A DNA stretch of 64,000 nt, from positions 1 through 64,000 of the forward strand of contig JAPPFH010000076.1 in NCBI GenBank assembly GCA_028875185.1, read 5' to 3'. How positions within the stretch are numbered: position 1 is the first letter of the stretch; each line of letters opens with the position of its first letter. Origin of the DNA: Chloroflexota bacterium. GTDB lineage: Bacteria; Chloroflexota; Anaerolineae; Aggregatilineales; Phototrophicaceae. This document shows positions 53,483 to 61,683 of this stretch, in pieces. A program made the translations under genes and the position numbers. The notes under the pieces were generated by a model that saw only the letters and a list, made by a program, of their open reading frames with translations, was not told where the DNA came from and ran no database searches.

Positions 53483-54847
53483 CTAGCTGACTTGCGGGAG
53501 CGCCTCCATCGCCCGCTCGATCTCGGCTTGCGGGTATTCGTAATTCGAAAGCTCGCCGCCCAGATAAGCGTCGTAGGCGCTCATGTCGAAGTGGCCGTGC
53601 CCGCAAAGGTTGAAGAGGATGACGCGTTCTTCGCCCGCTTCCTTGGCTGCCTGCGCCTCGCGGATCGCCCCGGCGATGCCATGCGCCGCTTCAGGCGCTG
53701 CGATTATGCCCTCGGCTTTGGCGAAAGTGATAGCGGCGCCGAAGGTCTCCATCTGTGGGATGGCGCGCATTTCGATCAAATCCTGATCCCAGAGCTCGCA
53801 AATGATCGACGCCATGCCGTGATAGCGCAGTCCTCCGGCGTGCAGCGGCGGCGGCACAAAGCCATGCCCAAGCGTGTACATTTTCATTAGCGGCGTCATG
53901 CCAACGGTATCGCCGAAATCGTAGGCGTATACGCCGCGCGTCAAACTAGGGCAGGCGGCTGGCTCCACGCCCAGCAGCCTGGTCGTCTTACCCGCGGTCA
54001 AGTTCTGATGCAGGAAGGGTAGGGCGATGCCGGCGAAATTGCTGCCGCCGCCCGTCGGACCCACCACCACATCAGGATACTCGCCGGCGATTTCCATCTG
54101 CCGCAGCGCTTCCTGCCCGATGACGGTCTGGTGCGTCAAAACGTGATTCAGCACGCTGCCGAGGGAATACTTGTATTTGCCGCCGCTGGTTGCCGCTGCT
54201 TCTACCGCTTCGCTGATGGCGATGCCCAGGGAGCCGGCGCTATCCGGGTCGCCTTCCAGGATGGCGCGCCCGGCATTGGTCGCATCGCTGGGGCTGGCGG
54301 TGACGCTTGCGCCGAAGCTCCGCATAATCGCCCGCCGATAGGGCTTCTGCTCATAGCTGATCCGCACCATATAAACGATGCACTCCATATCGAAGAACCC
54401 GCAAGCTTGCGCCAGCGCCGTGCCCCATTGGCCCGCGCCGGTTTCGGTGGTCAGCCCGGTGATGCCTTCTTGCTTGTTGTAATAGGCTTGCGCGGTCGCT
54501 GTGTTCAGCTTGTGGCTGCCCGAAGGCGAAACGCCCTCGTACTTGTAATAGATATGCGCCGGCGTATCCAGCGCTTTCTCCAGCCGGCGGGCGCGCAGCA
54601 AGGGCGTGGGCCGCCAGAGCTTGTAGATCTCGCGCACTTCATCCGGGATCTCGATCCAGCGATCCTGGCTCACTTCTTGCATGATTAGCTGCATGGGGAA
54701 TAGCGGCGCCAGGTCATCGGGACCGACCGGCTGACGCGTGCCCGGATGCAGCACCGGCGGCAGCGGCCGCGGCAGATCGGCTTGCGCGTTGTACCATTGA
54801 CGCGGGATGGCGCTTTGGGGCAGATCAAAGCGAATGTCGTCAGACAT
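53483..54847 (-). CDS. trpB2: Tryptophan synthase beta chain, TrpB2 type
   Basis: 454-aa PLP enzyme that condenses indole with serine (or O-phosphoserine) to tryptophan. The PLP lysine lies in GSHKLNTATAQAYYNKQ, the phosphate-binding loop in VVGPTGGGSNFAG, and the catalytic Glu region in LTTETGAGQWGTALA. The extended N-terminus and LHAGGLRYHGMAS segment mark the TrpB2 branch, which usually works without TrpA. No other trp gene is nearby. GGGAGG precedes the ATG at 54847. Confidence 0.93.
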   Translation of the reverse strand: MSDDIRFDLPQSAIPRQWYNAQADLPRPLPPVLHPGTRQPVGPDDLAPLFPMQLIMQEVSQDRWIEIPDEVREIYKLWRPTPLLRARRLEKALDTPAHIYYKYEGVSPSGSHKLNTATAQAYYNKQEGITGLTTETGAGQWGTALAQACGFFDMECIVYMVRISYEQKPYRRAIMRSFGASVTASPSDATNAGRAILEGDPDSAGSLGIAISEAVEAAATSGGKYKYSLGSVLNHVLTHQTVIGQEALRQMEIAGEYPDVVVGPTGGGSNFAGIALPFLHQNLTAGKTTRLLGVEPAACPSLTRGVYAYDFGDTVGMTPLMKMYTLGHGFVPPPLHAGGLRYHGMASIICELWDQDLIEMRAIPQMETFGAAITFAKAEGIIAAPEAAHGIAGAIREAQAAKEAGEERVILFNLCGHGHFDMSAYDAYLGGELSNYEYPQAEIERAMEALPQVS

Positions 54848-54936
54848 AGTTTGTGCCTCCCTCTATTGAATGTGGCTCGTATTATGTCGAAGGCGGCTCT
54901 TTTCCGCAATGCGCCCATGCGCGCTGCGAGCGTGCC

Positions 54937-54962
54937 GTAGGGGCGTCTCGCCGAGACGCCCG
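54937..54962. repeat. Dispersed GC hairpin repeat
   Basis: GTAGGGGCGTCTC, GCC loop, GAGACGCCC: a perfect 9-bp stem (54941-54949 with 54953-54961) in the gap between divergent genes. Confidence 0.7.
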
Positions 54963-55084
54963 CTTGGCCAACCCCTGTTGCGCCGAGGCAAGCGCGCTAA
55001 AAGCATTGCGCCGGCGGATCGTTTTCGGCAAGGCGCCGCTGACGCTGTGGTAAAATAGGCTTGCCAGCGGAAACAACGCCCGTC

Positions 55085-56341
55085 ATGAGACCGAACCGCA
55101 AGATAAGCCGCAACTATAACAAGCCATTTTTCAGCAACCGTCGGCGTGGATTGTCCGGCATTCCGCTCTTGCTTTTCGCCCTCGCCATTGTTTGCCTCAC
55201 GGTCGGCTTGCTTGCAGTGGCTTATGCCTCGCTGGAAGACATTGACTACGCCGCGCGCGGTTTCCTGAGTTTGCCGCGCGCAACGCCAACGCTTTTCCCC
55301 AGCCAGCACGCGCAGGACGGCATCCGTCTGTACACGGAAGGCAAGGTGGAGGAGGCGCTGGCGCAATTCGACATCGCCGTCGGGCAGCGCCCGCAAAATA
55401 TTGATTATCTTTACGAATTTGGCCGCATCCTGATTGAGTTGGACAATTTTGAAAGAGCGGCTGAAATCGGCGATCAAGCAATCGCCGCCGCGGAAGATGA
55501 CGCCCGCGGCTACGCCTTGAAAGCGCGCGCGCTGATGTGGAGCGACCCCGGCGCCGCCATTCCCCTGGCGGTTCAGGGCTTGGATCTCGATGCCGATTTC
55601 GCGCCGCTGCACGCCGCGCTCGCCATCGCCTATACCAATATTGGGCGCTACAGCGAAGGCTATCAACGCGGCCGGCTGGCCACCCAGCTTGACCCGCTTG
55701 ATGCCTTCAGTCATCGCGCGTTCGCCATCCCGCTGATCTACACCGACCGCCGCAATGAAGCGATCTCGGCGCTGGAGAAGGCGGTCGCCATAAACCCCAA
55801 TCTTACGGCGCCCTACTTCGAGCTCGCGCTTCAATACCGGCAGCAGGAGTACCAGGAGATGGCTGTCGGCATTTATCGGCGCATCCTGGAGCTGGAACCG
55901 GGCAGCGCCAAAGCGTATCTGCGCATCTGCCAAACGTATGCTGAAGTAGGCGAATTCCTCGCCGCGACCCCGTTCTGCGAGACAGCCACCGAACTCGATG
56001 AGAACTACGCCGACGCCTGGCAATGGCTCGGGCAAATGCGCTACACCCGGCGCAATTACGAAGGTACGCTCGAAGCGATGGAGAATTGCGTCGCCCTGGG
56101 CTCCACCGCGGTCGAATGCTATTACATGCGCGGCTGGTCTTATTATGTGCTCGACCAGTGCCCGAAAGCCTGGGATGTGCTGCAAGAGGCGCTGCGTTAC
56201 ACGCGCGAGCCGCATATCATCGGCATTATCAACGAAGGCTTGGCGAGCGTCCGCGCAAACTGTCCCGGCTTTGAAGACGTCCGCCTGCCGACGCCGATAC
56301 CGCCCACGCCCATCCCGCCGACGCCTATCGGAGGCATCTAG
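55085..56341 (+). CDS. Membrane-anchored TPR protein, copy A
   Basis: 418 aa from ATG 55085. The cytosolic start MRPNRKISRNYNKPFFSNRR leads to one membrane helix (IPLLLFALAIVCLTVGLLAVAY, about 28-49), then eight or so TPR units (AIPLAVQGLDLDADFAPLHA, EAISALEKAVAINPNLTAPY, MAVGIYRRILELEPGSAKAY, GTLEAMENCVALGSTAVECY) and a C-terminal PTPIPPTPIPPTP tail. It probably scaffolds proteins outside the membrane. TAAAAT at 55051-55056 is a possible -10. The next gene is its paralog, 3 bp on. Confidence 0.87.
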   Translation: MRPNRKISRNYNKPFFSNRRRGLSGIPLLLFALAIVCLTVGLLAVAYASLEDIDYAARGFLSLPRATPTLFPSQHAQDGIRLYTEGKVEEALAQFDIAVGQRPQNIDYLYEFGRILIELDNFERAAEIGDQAIAAAEDDARGYALKARALMWSDPGAAIPLAVQGLDLDADFAPLHAALAIAYTNIGRYSEGYQRGRLATQLDPLDAFSHRAFAIPLIYTDRRNEAISALEKAVAINPNLTAPYFELALQYRQQEYQEMAVGIYRRILELEPGSAKAYLRICQTYAEVGEFLAATPFCETATELDENYADAWQWLGQMRYTRRNYEGTLEAMENCVALGSTAVECYYMRGWSYYVLDQCPKAWDVLQEALRYTREPHIIGIINEGLASVRANCPGFEDVRLPTPIPPTPIPPTPIGGI

Positions 56342-56344
56342 GCG

Positions 56345-57556
56345 ATGAAGATCAGGCGTGATTATTCGCAGCCCTTCTTCCGCCAGCCGAAAAGCCACCC
56401 CATTCGCAATATGTTCATCGCCGCCGCGCTCGGGCTGCTGCTCGGTTTGGCGGTCGTCTGGCAGCGAGAGGCTGTCAGCGGCTTTGTCGATTCCATCACG
56501 GGCGCTCCATCCACGCCTACGCCGCAGCCGAGCGAATTGGCGGCGCGCGCGGCGGCTCTCTTTGCAAGCGGCGACATCACCGGCGCGGAGGCGCTGATCG
56601 CGCAAGCGGCCGCTGAACGCCCGAACGACATCGCTTATCTCTACGAACACGGGCGCGTCCTGATCGAGTTGGAACGTTATGACGAAGCGCGCGCGCTCGG
56701 CGAGGCCATCACCGCCATTGATGCGCGCGATGTCCGCGGATATGCGCTGGAAGCGGCCGCCTTGACTTGGAGCGGAGGGGCGACCGGCGCCATCCCGATC
56801 GCGCTTTCGGGCTTGGAGCTGAACCCGCGCTTCGTCCCGCTGCACGCGACGCTTGCGCGCGCCTACGTCAACGCCCAACGCTGGGCGGACGGCTTGGACG
56901 CTGGCGAGCGTGGCTTGTCCATCAGTGGCGATGACGCCGATCTCAACCGCGCCTACGCCTACGCGCTCACCGCCGTCGGCGCTTACAGCGATGCCATAAC
57001 CTATCTCCAGCGCGCTATTGAGCTGCGCCCGGCTTATCTGCCGACGCAGTTCGAGTTGGCGGGCTTGTACCTGGCGCGTGATGAAGACCAAAGCGCCATC
57101 GACCTCTACGACCATATCCTCGCCCTTGACCCGCGCAACGCCCGCGCCATGCTGCGGCTCTGCCTGGCATACCGCAAGATCGGCGAATTCGCGCGCGCGC
57201 TCGGCTTCTGTGAGGACTCGGTCGCCAACGACGGCGCCGACGCCGAGGCGCAGTTCCAGCTGGGCTTGCTCTATTATCGCGAGCGCCGCTTTGAGGGTTC
57301 GCGCGCCGCCTTCCACCAATGCCTGGCGCACGATGACGGAACCTATGACCTGTCTTGCCGCTATCGCCTGGGGCTCTCGCATTATTACACCGGCGATTGC
57401 ACCAGCGGCTGGGCGCTGCTGCGCGATTCGCTTGACCTGGCGCGGTCGGGCGGCGATGAGGCGACCCTGAGCAATGTATTGCAAGGGCTGGATGCGATTG
57501 AATCGGATCCAAAGTGCATTGATGAGGCGGCGCGGCCGGTGGCTTTTCCGGATTGA
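56345..57556 (+). CDS. Membrane-anchored TPR protein, copy B
   Basis: 403 aa. It opens MKIRRDYSQPFFRQPKS, matching the Y-x-K/Q-PFF cytosolic motif of copy A, then has a membrane helix (MFIAAALGLLLGLAVVW), a short Thr/Pro linker and TPR units aligned with copy A (GAIPIALSGLELNPRFVPLHA, DAITYLQRAIELRPAYLPTQ, SAIDLYDHILALDPRNARAM). The C-terminus is a SCRYRLGLSHYYTGDC-type unit with cysteines. A long open frame on the opposite strand across both genes is a codon-bias shadow. Confidence 0.87.
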   Translation: MKIRRDYSQPFFRQPKSHPIRNMFIAAALGLLLGLAVVWQREAVSGFVDSITGAPSTPTPQPSELAARAAALFASGDITGAEALIAQAAAERPNDIAYLYEHGRVLIELERYDEARALGEAITAIDARDVRGYALEAAALTWSGGATGAIPIALSGLELNPRFVPLHATLARAYVNAQRWADGLDAGERGLSISGDDADLNRAYAYALTAVGAYSDAITYLQRAIELRPAYLPTQFELAGLYLARDEDQSAIDLYDHILALDPRNARAMLRLCLAYRKIGEFARALGFCEDSVANDGADAEAQFQLGLLYYRERRFEGSRAAFHQCLAHDDGTYDLSCRYRLGLSHYYTGDCTSGWALLRDSLDLARSGGDEATLSNVLQGLDAIESDPKCIDEAARPVAFPD

Positions 57557-57591
57557 CTGGGGGGCGCGAACAGTCACCGTCTATTGCATAG

Positions 57592-57962
57592 GCTGTAGGG
57601 GTTGCCCGGCACTAGACCATGCTATAGCGCCGGTTATACCCCATCCCCCCATCCCCCTTCCCCAGCAAGCTAAGGAAGGGGGAGCACTCTCGCCGAGCGC
57701 TTGGTAACACGGGATTCTCACAGTTATGTTACTCGAATTTCCCATGTCTGCCGTCGAGTCACCCTTCCCTAGTTCACTGGGGAAGGGCCGGGGATGGGGT
57801 AAGACATACGGAAAACGGGCTCTTCGTAGTACCGGACAAGCATTGTAGGGGCGTCTGACCCGCTGTGTCGGCGGTCAGTGTCTACGCGACCTACGCGCGG
57901 CGCCGAGACGCCCGTCGATTGATCTTGTAAATGCTTGCGGGCGTTTCACGAATTGCCCCTAC
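57592..57962. repeat. Composite dispersed repeat block in a 484-bp gap
   Basis: The gap 57557-58040 has no gene. TACCCCATCCCC (57637-57648) pairs perfectly with GGGGATGGGGTA (57790-57801); inside lie two self-complementary CCCTTCCC...GGGAAGGG elements. GTAGGGGCGTCTGACCCGCT at 57845 begins a ~70-bp element ending CGCCGAGACGCCCGTCG (57915) that contains GTGTCTACGCGACC. A short inverted piece, GCCCCTAC, is at about 57955. It is the densest repeat block in the window. Confidence 0.7.
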
Positions 57963-58040
57963 AGGTTATGTCTTGCAGGCGCGCGCAAAAGCGCGGCTTT
58001 CGGCTTGCGCGCGTGGGGGAGTTTGCTGTAAAAGAGTGTC

Positions 58041-58958
58041 ATGCGCGCACTCGATGCCAGCCTAAAGCTCTATCGCAAAACGCTGAAACGGATTCAGCCC
58101 GCGCACGTCGCCATGCACCGATTGATGGGTGGCTTGATCTTGCCCGGGCTGGAACGCGCGCTGGATTTCAAGACGATCGCTGACGACCCCTTCTGGTTCC
58201 GTCTGGAGCTGTTGACCGGGCAGCACGAGAGCGAGACGCGGCGCGCGCTTGAGCGGCTGGCGGCGCCGGGCATGATCGCCCTCGATATCGGCGCCCACGT
58301 CGGCTACCACAGTCGGCTGCTCGCGCGGCAGGTGGGAGCGGCCGGGCGCGTCATCGCGCTGGAACCGCATCCGCGCACCTTCAAAGCATTGCGCCACAAC
58401 ACGCGCGACCTTCCCAACGCGACGGCGCTGCAACTGGCGGCTTCCGAGGCCGAAGGCAGCGCCGAACTCCACGATTACCTGATGATGTCGGCCAGCGGTT
58501 CGCTGCATTATGACGAGACGCTGGCGCGGCAGCAGCGGGCGCGGATGGGCGCGGGCGATGTGGCGCCGCGGCGCGACGGGCGCTTTGAGCCGCAGCGATA
58601 CCGCGTGCGCACGGTCGCCATCGACGACTGCTTGACCGAGCTCGGCATCGCCCGCGTCGACATCGTGAAGATGGACATTGAAGGGGCGGAGCTGGCGGCT
58701 CTGCGCGGGATGCGGCGCACGATCGCGGCATCGCCCGGGCTGGCGCTGGTGATGGAGTACAACCCAAGCGCGCTGGGGGCTTTCGGGCATGAGCCGGCCG
58801 CGGCGCTGGATGAGGCGCGCGCGCTGGGCTTCGGGCGCGTCGAGGCGATAGCGCCGGATGGCTCGCTGATCGATTGGGGCGATGCGGCGCTGGTCCAGCG
58901 CGAGACGGCGCGCTTGCTGGCCGGCATGGGCGTGGTGAATTTGTTGTTGCGGAAGTAG
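58041..58958 (+). CDS. FkbM family methyltransferase
   Basis: 305 aa. SAM motif I is MIALDIGAHVGYHSRLLARQVG, followed by the acidic strand VIALEPHPRTF; the FkbM C-terminal signature is VDIVKMDIEGAELAALRGMRR. These enzymes O-methylate sugars or polyketide hydroxyls. TAAAAG at 58029-58034 lies 6 nt before the ATG and no ribosome binding site is seen, so it may be translated from a leaderless mRNA. Codon use is strongly GC-rich. No glycan cluster is adjacent. Confidence 0.88.
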   Translation: MRALDASLKLYRKTLKRIQPAHVAMHRLMGGLILPGLERALDFKTIADDPFWFRLELLTGQHESETRRALERLAAPGMIALDIGAHVGYHSRLLARQVGAAGRVIALEPHPRTFKALRHNTRDLPNATALQLAASEAEGSAELHDYLMMSASGSLHYDETLARQQRARMGAGDVAPRRDGRFEPQRYRVRTVAIDDCLTELGIARVDIVKMDIEGAELAALRGMRRTIAASPGLALVMEYNPSALGAFGHEPAAALDEARALGFGRVEAIAPDGSLIDWGDAALVQRETARLLAGMGVVNLLLRK

Positions 58959-58992
58959 GATTGAACTACAGCCGATCCACGAAAATAGGAAT

Positions 58993-59060
58993 TGGTAGGG
59001 GCGATCTATTAGGTCGCCCGTCGATGCGAATACTGTAGGGGCGAGACTTGTCTCGCCCTC
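58993..59060. repeat. Two dispersed GC hairpins, possible terminator of the FkbM gene
   Basis: GGTAGGGGCGATCTATTAGG followed by TCGCCCGTCG is at 58993-59021, and GTAGGGGCGAGACTTGTCTC followed by GCCCTC at 59036-59060. The second stem is followed by TTTTCT, so it could terminate transcription at the left edge of the accessory island. Its core is identical to the copy at 16587. Confidence 0.6.
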
Positions 59061-59126
59061 TTTTCTATAGATAGCTGGTCAGTTTTCGCATGACTAACTT
59101 GGATTTACTAGAGAATAAAACATTTA

Positions 59127-59135
59127 TGCTATAAT
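59127..59135 (+). promoter_or_regulatory. Extended -10 promoter of the methylase operon
   Basis: TGC-TATAAT, a perfect extended -10 (TATAAT 59130-59135). It overlaps the first in-frame ATG of the methylase (59134), so transcription from it would start downstream of that ATG, near 59142. Confidence 0.65.
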
Positions 59136-59175
59136 GCCGCGCTATGCGTCAAAGCAAGCAAAGGCGAGTTGCACA

Positions 59176-60204
59176 GTGTCAGCGAATCGGAACCTCCACC
59201 AGGCGAAGACGAACAAGAAAGACGAGTTTTATACGCAGCTTGGCGATATCGAAAACGAACTCCGGCATTACACGGCGCATTTTCGCGGCAAGGTCGTCTA
59301 CTGCAATTGCGATGATCCGCGCGTGAGCAACTTTTTTCATTACTTCGCCTACAACTTCCGCGTGCTCGGACTCAAGAAACTGATTACCACCTGCTACAAG
59401 AACCAGCAAATGGATATGTTCAGCCAGCACGACGCCGAAAAGGCGATCTGGCTGGAATACGATGGTACAGAAAACGAGACCGGCGTTCCCTCAGTCGAAG
59501 ACATCGGCATACATTATCTCGAAGGCGATGGCGATTTCAGAAGCGCCGAGTGCATCGAGCTGCTCAAGGGCGCCGACATCGTGGTGACGAACCCGCCCTT
59601 TTCGCTGTTTCGGGAGTATGTCGCGCAGTTGATTGAGTATGACAAGAAGTTCCTGATTATCGGTCATCAGAATGCCATCACGTACAAGGAGATTTTTCCG
59701 CTGATTAAGGACAACAAATTGTGGCTTGGCATCACGCCGCGCGGAAAGGATATGCTGTTTGATGTGCCGAAGGACTACGCGAAAGAACTGGTGGCGACGA
59801 AGAAAGAGGGCAGCGCTTACAGGATCGTAGACGGTGAAGTTTATGGCCGGCTGGGAAGCGCTTGCTGGTATACCAATCTGGACTACCGGCAGAGGCACGA
59901 GGAACTGATTTTGTACAAACGCTACTCGCCACAGGAATATCCGAAGTACGACAACTACGATGCGATTGAGGTGTCAAAGACCGCCGAGATTCCGATGGAT
60001 TGGGACGGCGCGATGGGCGTGCCGATTACATTCCTGAACAAACACAATCCCGAGCAGTTTGAAATAATGAGCGCCAATGACATCAGGTTGAATGATAGCG
60101 TCCCGCTCAAGAAACACGGCTTAATCAAGGACAAGGATGGGACAATTGACGGCAAACCCAAATATGTGCGGATAGTCATTCGGCGCAAGGGGAGACAGAT
60201 ATGA
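59176..60204 (+). CDS. EcoRI-type adenine-specific DNA methyltransferase
   Basis: 342 aa from GTG 59176; the upstream in-frame ATG 59134 lies inside the -10 box, while AAGGCGAG stands 7-8 nt before the GTG. Family hallmarks: ANRNLHQAKTNKKDEFYTQL, YCNCDDPRVSNFFHYF, the catalytic NPPF in GADIVVTNPPFSLFREYV, then IIGHQNAITYKEIFPLIK and LGSACWYTNLD. It should methylate N6 of adenine in a specific DNA site. No recognisable restriction endonuclease follows; the DUF262 gene often found beside this family is present only as 5' fragments. Confidence 0.93.
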   Translation: MSANRNLHQAKTNKKDEFYTQLGDIENELRHYTAHFRGKVVYCNCDDPRVSNFFHYFAYNFRVLGLKKLITTCYKNQQMDMFSQHDAEKAIWLEYDGTENETGVPSVEDIGIHYLEGDGDFRSAECIELLKGADIVVTNPPFSLFREYVAQLIEYDKKFLIIGHQNAITYKEIFPLIKDNKLWLGITPRGKDMLFDVPKDYAKELVATKKEGSAYRIVDGEVYGRLGSACWYTNLDYRQRHEELILYKRYSPQEYPKYDNYDAIEVSKTAEIPMDWDGAMGVPITFLNKHNPEQFEIMSANDIRLNDSVPLKKHGLIKDKDGTIDGKPKYVRIVIRRKGRQI

Positions 60205-60785
60205 AAAGAACTGTGCAAGAGATGCAAAACATTTGGCATATGTATTACAAGCCATGTATCGAACTCTTGATGCGACAAGACGAAGGGCATTACGCTGCGT
60301 TCATACTGGTGTTCTGTTGTGTTGAACACGTATATAGAGCAATTCACGGGATACCTGCGACATGCCGCAAAGTTTGTGAGCAAGAGGCTATCGAATATGT
60401 ACAAGGAATCTGGACGGAATACTATAATCCCAACAAAACCGAGATGCGAGAAATCCAAAATAAAAACATGGCGAATTACGCCAATTGCCTTCTGAGATTG
60501 GGCATATTTAACCGTCTAAAGCATGTGGGCTACTTGACTGAAATTGTTGGGGAAGAACACGATTACCTGAAAAAGTGCGCAGCGGAACAATTTCTTAAGG
60601 ATGAATTCAGTGGTTTCGCCAAACCTATCACAAAACTAGAACTGACAAATGACCCCAGCAATCTCGGTTGTGTGTCTCAGGGCGGTGGCCGAAACGAACA
60701 TGCAATTGATGCGAATTACTTCGTAGAGCTATTCGTTTCAGGGATAGACGCAGCGTATGATAAAGCTCTATCTGAAAGTGAGTAA
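60201..60785 (+). CDS. Hypothetical protein cotranscribed with the methylase
   Basis: 194 aa, start overlapping the methylase stop by 4 nt (ATGA), so translation is coupled. Soluble and helical, with several Cys in the N-terminal half (FILVFCCVEHVYRAIHG, TCRKVCEQEA) and a Gly turn near the end (GCVSQGGGRNEHAIDANYF). I recognise no family. The tight coupling suggests a role in the same modification or defence system. A/T-richer than the chromosome average here. Confidence 0.75.
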   Translation: MKRTVQEMQNIWHMYYKPCIELLMRQDEGHYAAFILVFCCVEHVYRAIHGIPATCRKVCEQEAIEYVQGIWTEYYNPNKTEMREIQNKNMANYANCLLRLGIFNRLKHVGYLTEIVGEEHDYLKKCAAEQFLKDEFSGFAKPITKLELTNDPSNLGCVSQGGGRNEHAIDANYFVELFVSGIDAAYDKALSESE

Positions 60786-60920
60786 ATGGATTCAACAATT
60801 AATATCCAACAGCTTGACCTCACCGCGCGCGACCTCGCCGCCGGCTGCCATGACGATGGCGATGGCGGCGTGGTCGGCTATGGCGGGGCGCTTGATATAC
60901 GGCGTAGGCGAGGGACGTGA
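60786..60920 (+). pseudogene. DUF262 5'-end fragment R1
   Basis: ATG 60786, directly after the preceding stop, reads MDSTINIQQLDLTARDLAAG, then CHDDGDGGVVGYGGALDI, then RRRRGT and a stop. This is the N-terminus of a DUF262 (GmrSD N-domain-like) protein, up to just before the RPPYQREF motif of intact members. The frame is preserved over the whole homologous part. Any start site of a DUF262 nuclease is here, but no catalytic part. Confidence 0.8.
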
Positions 60921-60924
60921 TGGG

Positions 60925-61515
60925 ATGTTAGAACACGCGTTTACTACGATAGTTGAGGGATTGCCGACAACAATAATTACTGGCGTGATACTTGCTCCAC
61001 CAGCATGGACAATTAAGACGACTTATTCCGTAGCTATTCTAAAGAGAAAAGTTGATGTATCAAAGCAAAACTGTACCTTTTGCCAAAAGCTTCATGAGGC
61101 ATTAGAAAGGCTAATCGCGAGTCCCGGAAATCGCGTTCTTAGAGAATATGTTGCATGCCTTGAGGCCGATTTGCGAAACAGGACATATACAAATGCGCGA
61201 AGTCGCATAGGAAAGGAAGTGGAAAATACACTTAGACCTACTATAAGACACTCGATGATACAGTATGAAAAGGAAAAGTCTTACGAGAATTATAGGAGGC
61301 TAAAAGCAGGATTATCTCCTGTGTTGTTTCGCAATCCTCCTGCTCTCTTGGATCAGTCTCTATCCCTCAGATACCGTTATGAATTTGCGAAAGATTGCAC
61401 TGATGAATTGGCATGGATATATGTATTCCATTGCAACCAGGCGAAGGACTTTATAGACAAGTCTCCTATATTGAGATTCCTGCCTTTTTCAATAAAGAAA
61501 AGGCTACAACAATGA
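60925..61515 (+). CDS. Hypothetical protein in the DUF262 array
   Basis: 196 aa from ATG 60925, with GAGGGA about 10 nt upstream. A hydrophobic stretch at residues 8-30 (TIVEGLPTTIITGVILAPPAW) may be a membrane helix; the rest is helical and charged, with CTFC near residue 50 and a C-terminal basic end (SIKKRLQQ). No family recognised. A/T-rich. It stands between fragments R1 and R2 and overlaps the R2 start codon by 4 nt. Confidence 0.65.
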   Translation: MLEHAFTTIVEGLPTTIITGVILAPPAWTIKTTYSVAILKRKVDVSKQNCTFCQKLHEALERLIASPGNRVLREYVACLEADLRNRTYTNARSRIGKEVENTLRPTIRHSMIQYEKEKSYENYRRLKAGLSPVLFRNPPALLDQSLSLRYRYEFAKDCTDELAWIYVFHCNQAKDFIDKSPILRFLPFSIKKRLQQ

Positions 61516-61673
61516 AAATCCAACAGCTTGACCTCACCGTCCGCGACCTCGTCGCCGGCTGCCATGACGATGGCGGCCTGGTCGGCTGTGGTGGCGCGCC
61601 CCGCCAAAATCATCATTTGTCAAAGCGATCGCATTTGTGTAAACTGTTGTTGTCGATACAATGCGGCAATTGA
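61512..61673 (+). pseudogene. DUF262 5'-end fragment R2
   Basis: ATG 61512 reads MKIQQLDLTVRDLVAGCHDD, then GGLVGCGGAP, after which homology ends (about 61600). Relative to the other copies it lacks two codons (GDG to G), an in-frame loss. The start overlaps the previous gene's stop. The frame continues with unrelated residues to a stop at 61671. Confidence 0.8.
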
Positions 61674-61683
61674 GGATTCCGAT

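Noticed and set aside
54863..57577. A 904-aa open frame on the minus strand
   Set aside because: It is antisense to two well-supported TPR genes, has no recognisable domain and an Arg/Ala/Gly/Gln-rich composition typical of shadow frames in GC-rich DNA.
59134..59175. ATG 59134 as the start of the methylase
   Set aside because: It lies within the perfect TATAAT box, so a transcript from that promoter would not include it; GTG 59176 has a better upstream sequence and matches the family N-terminus.
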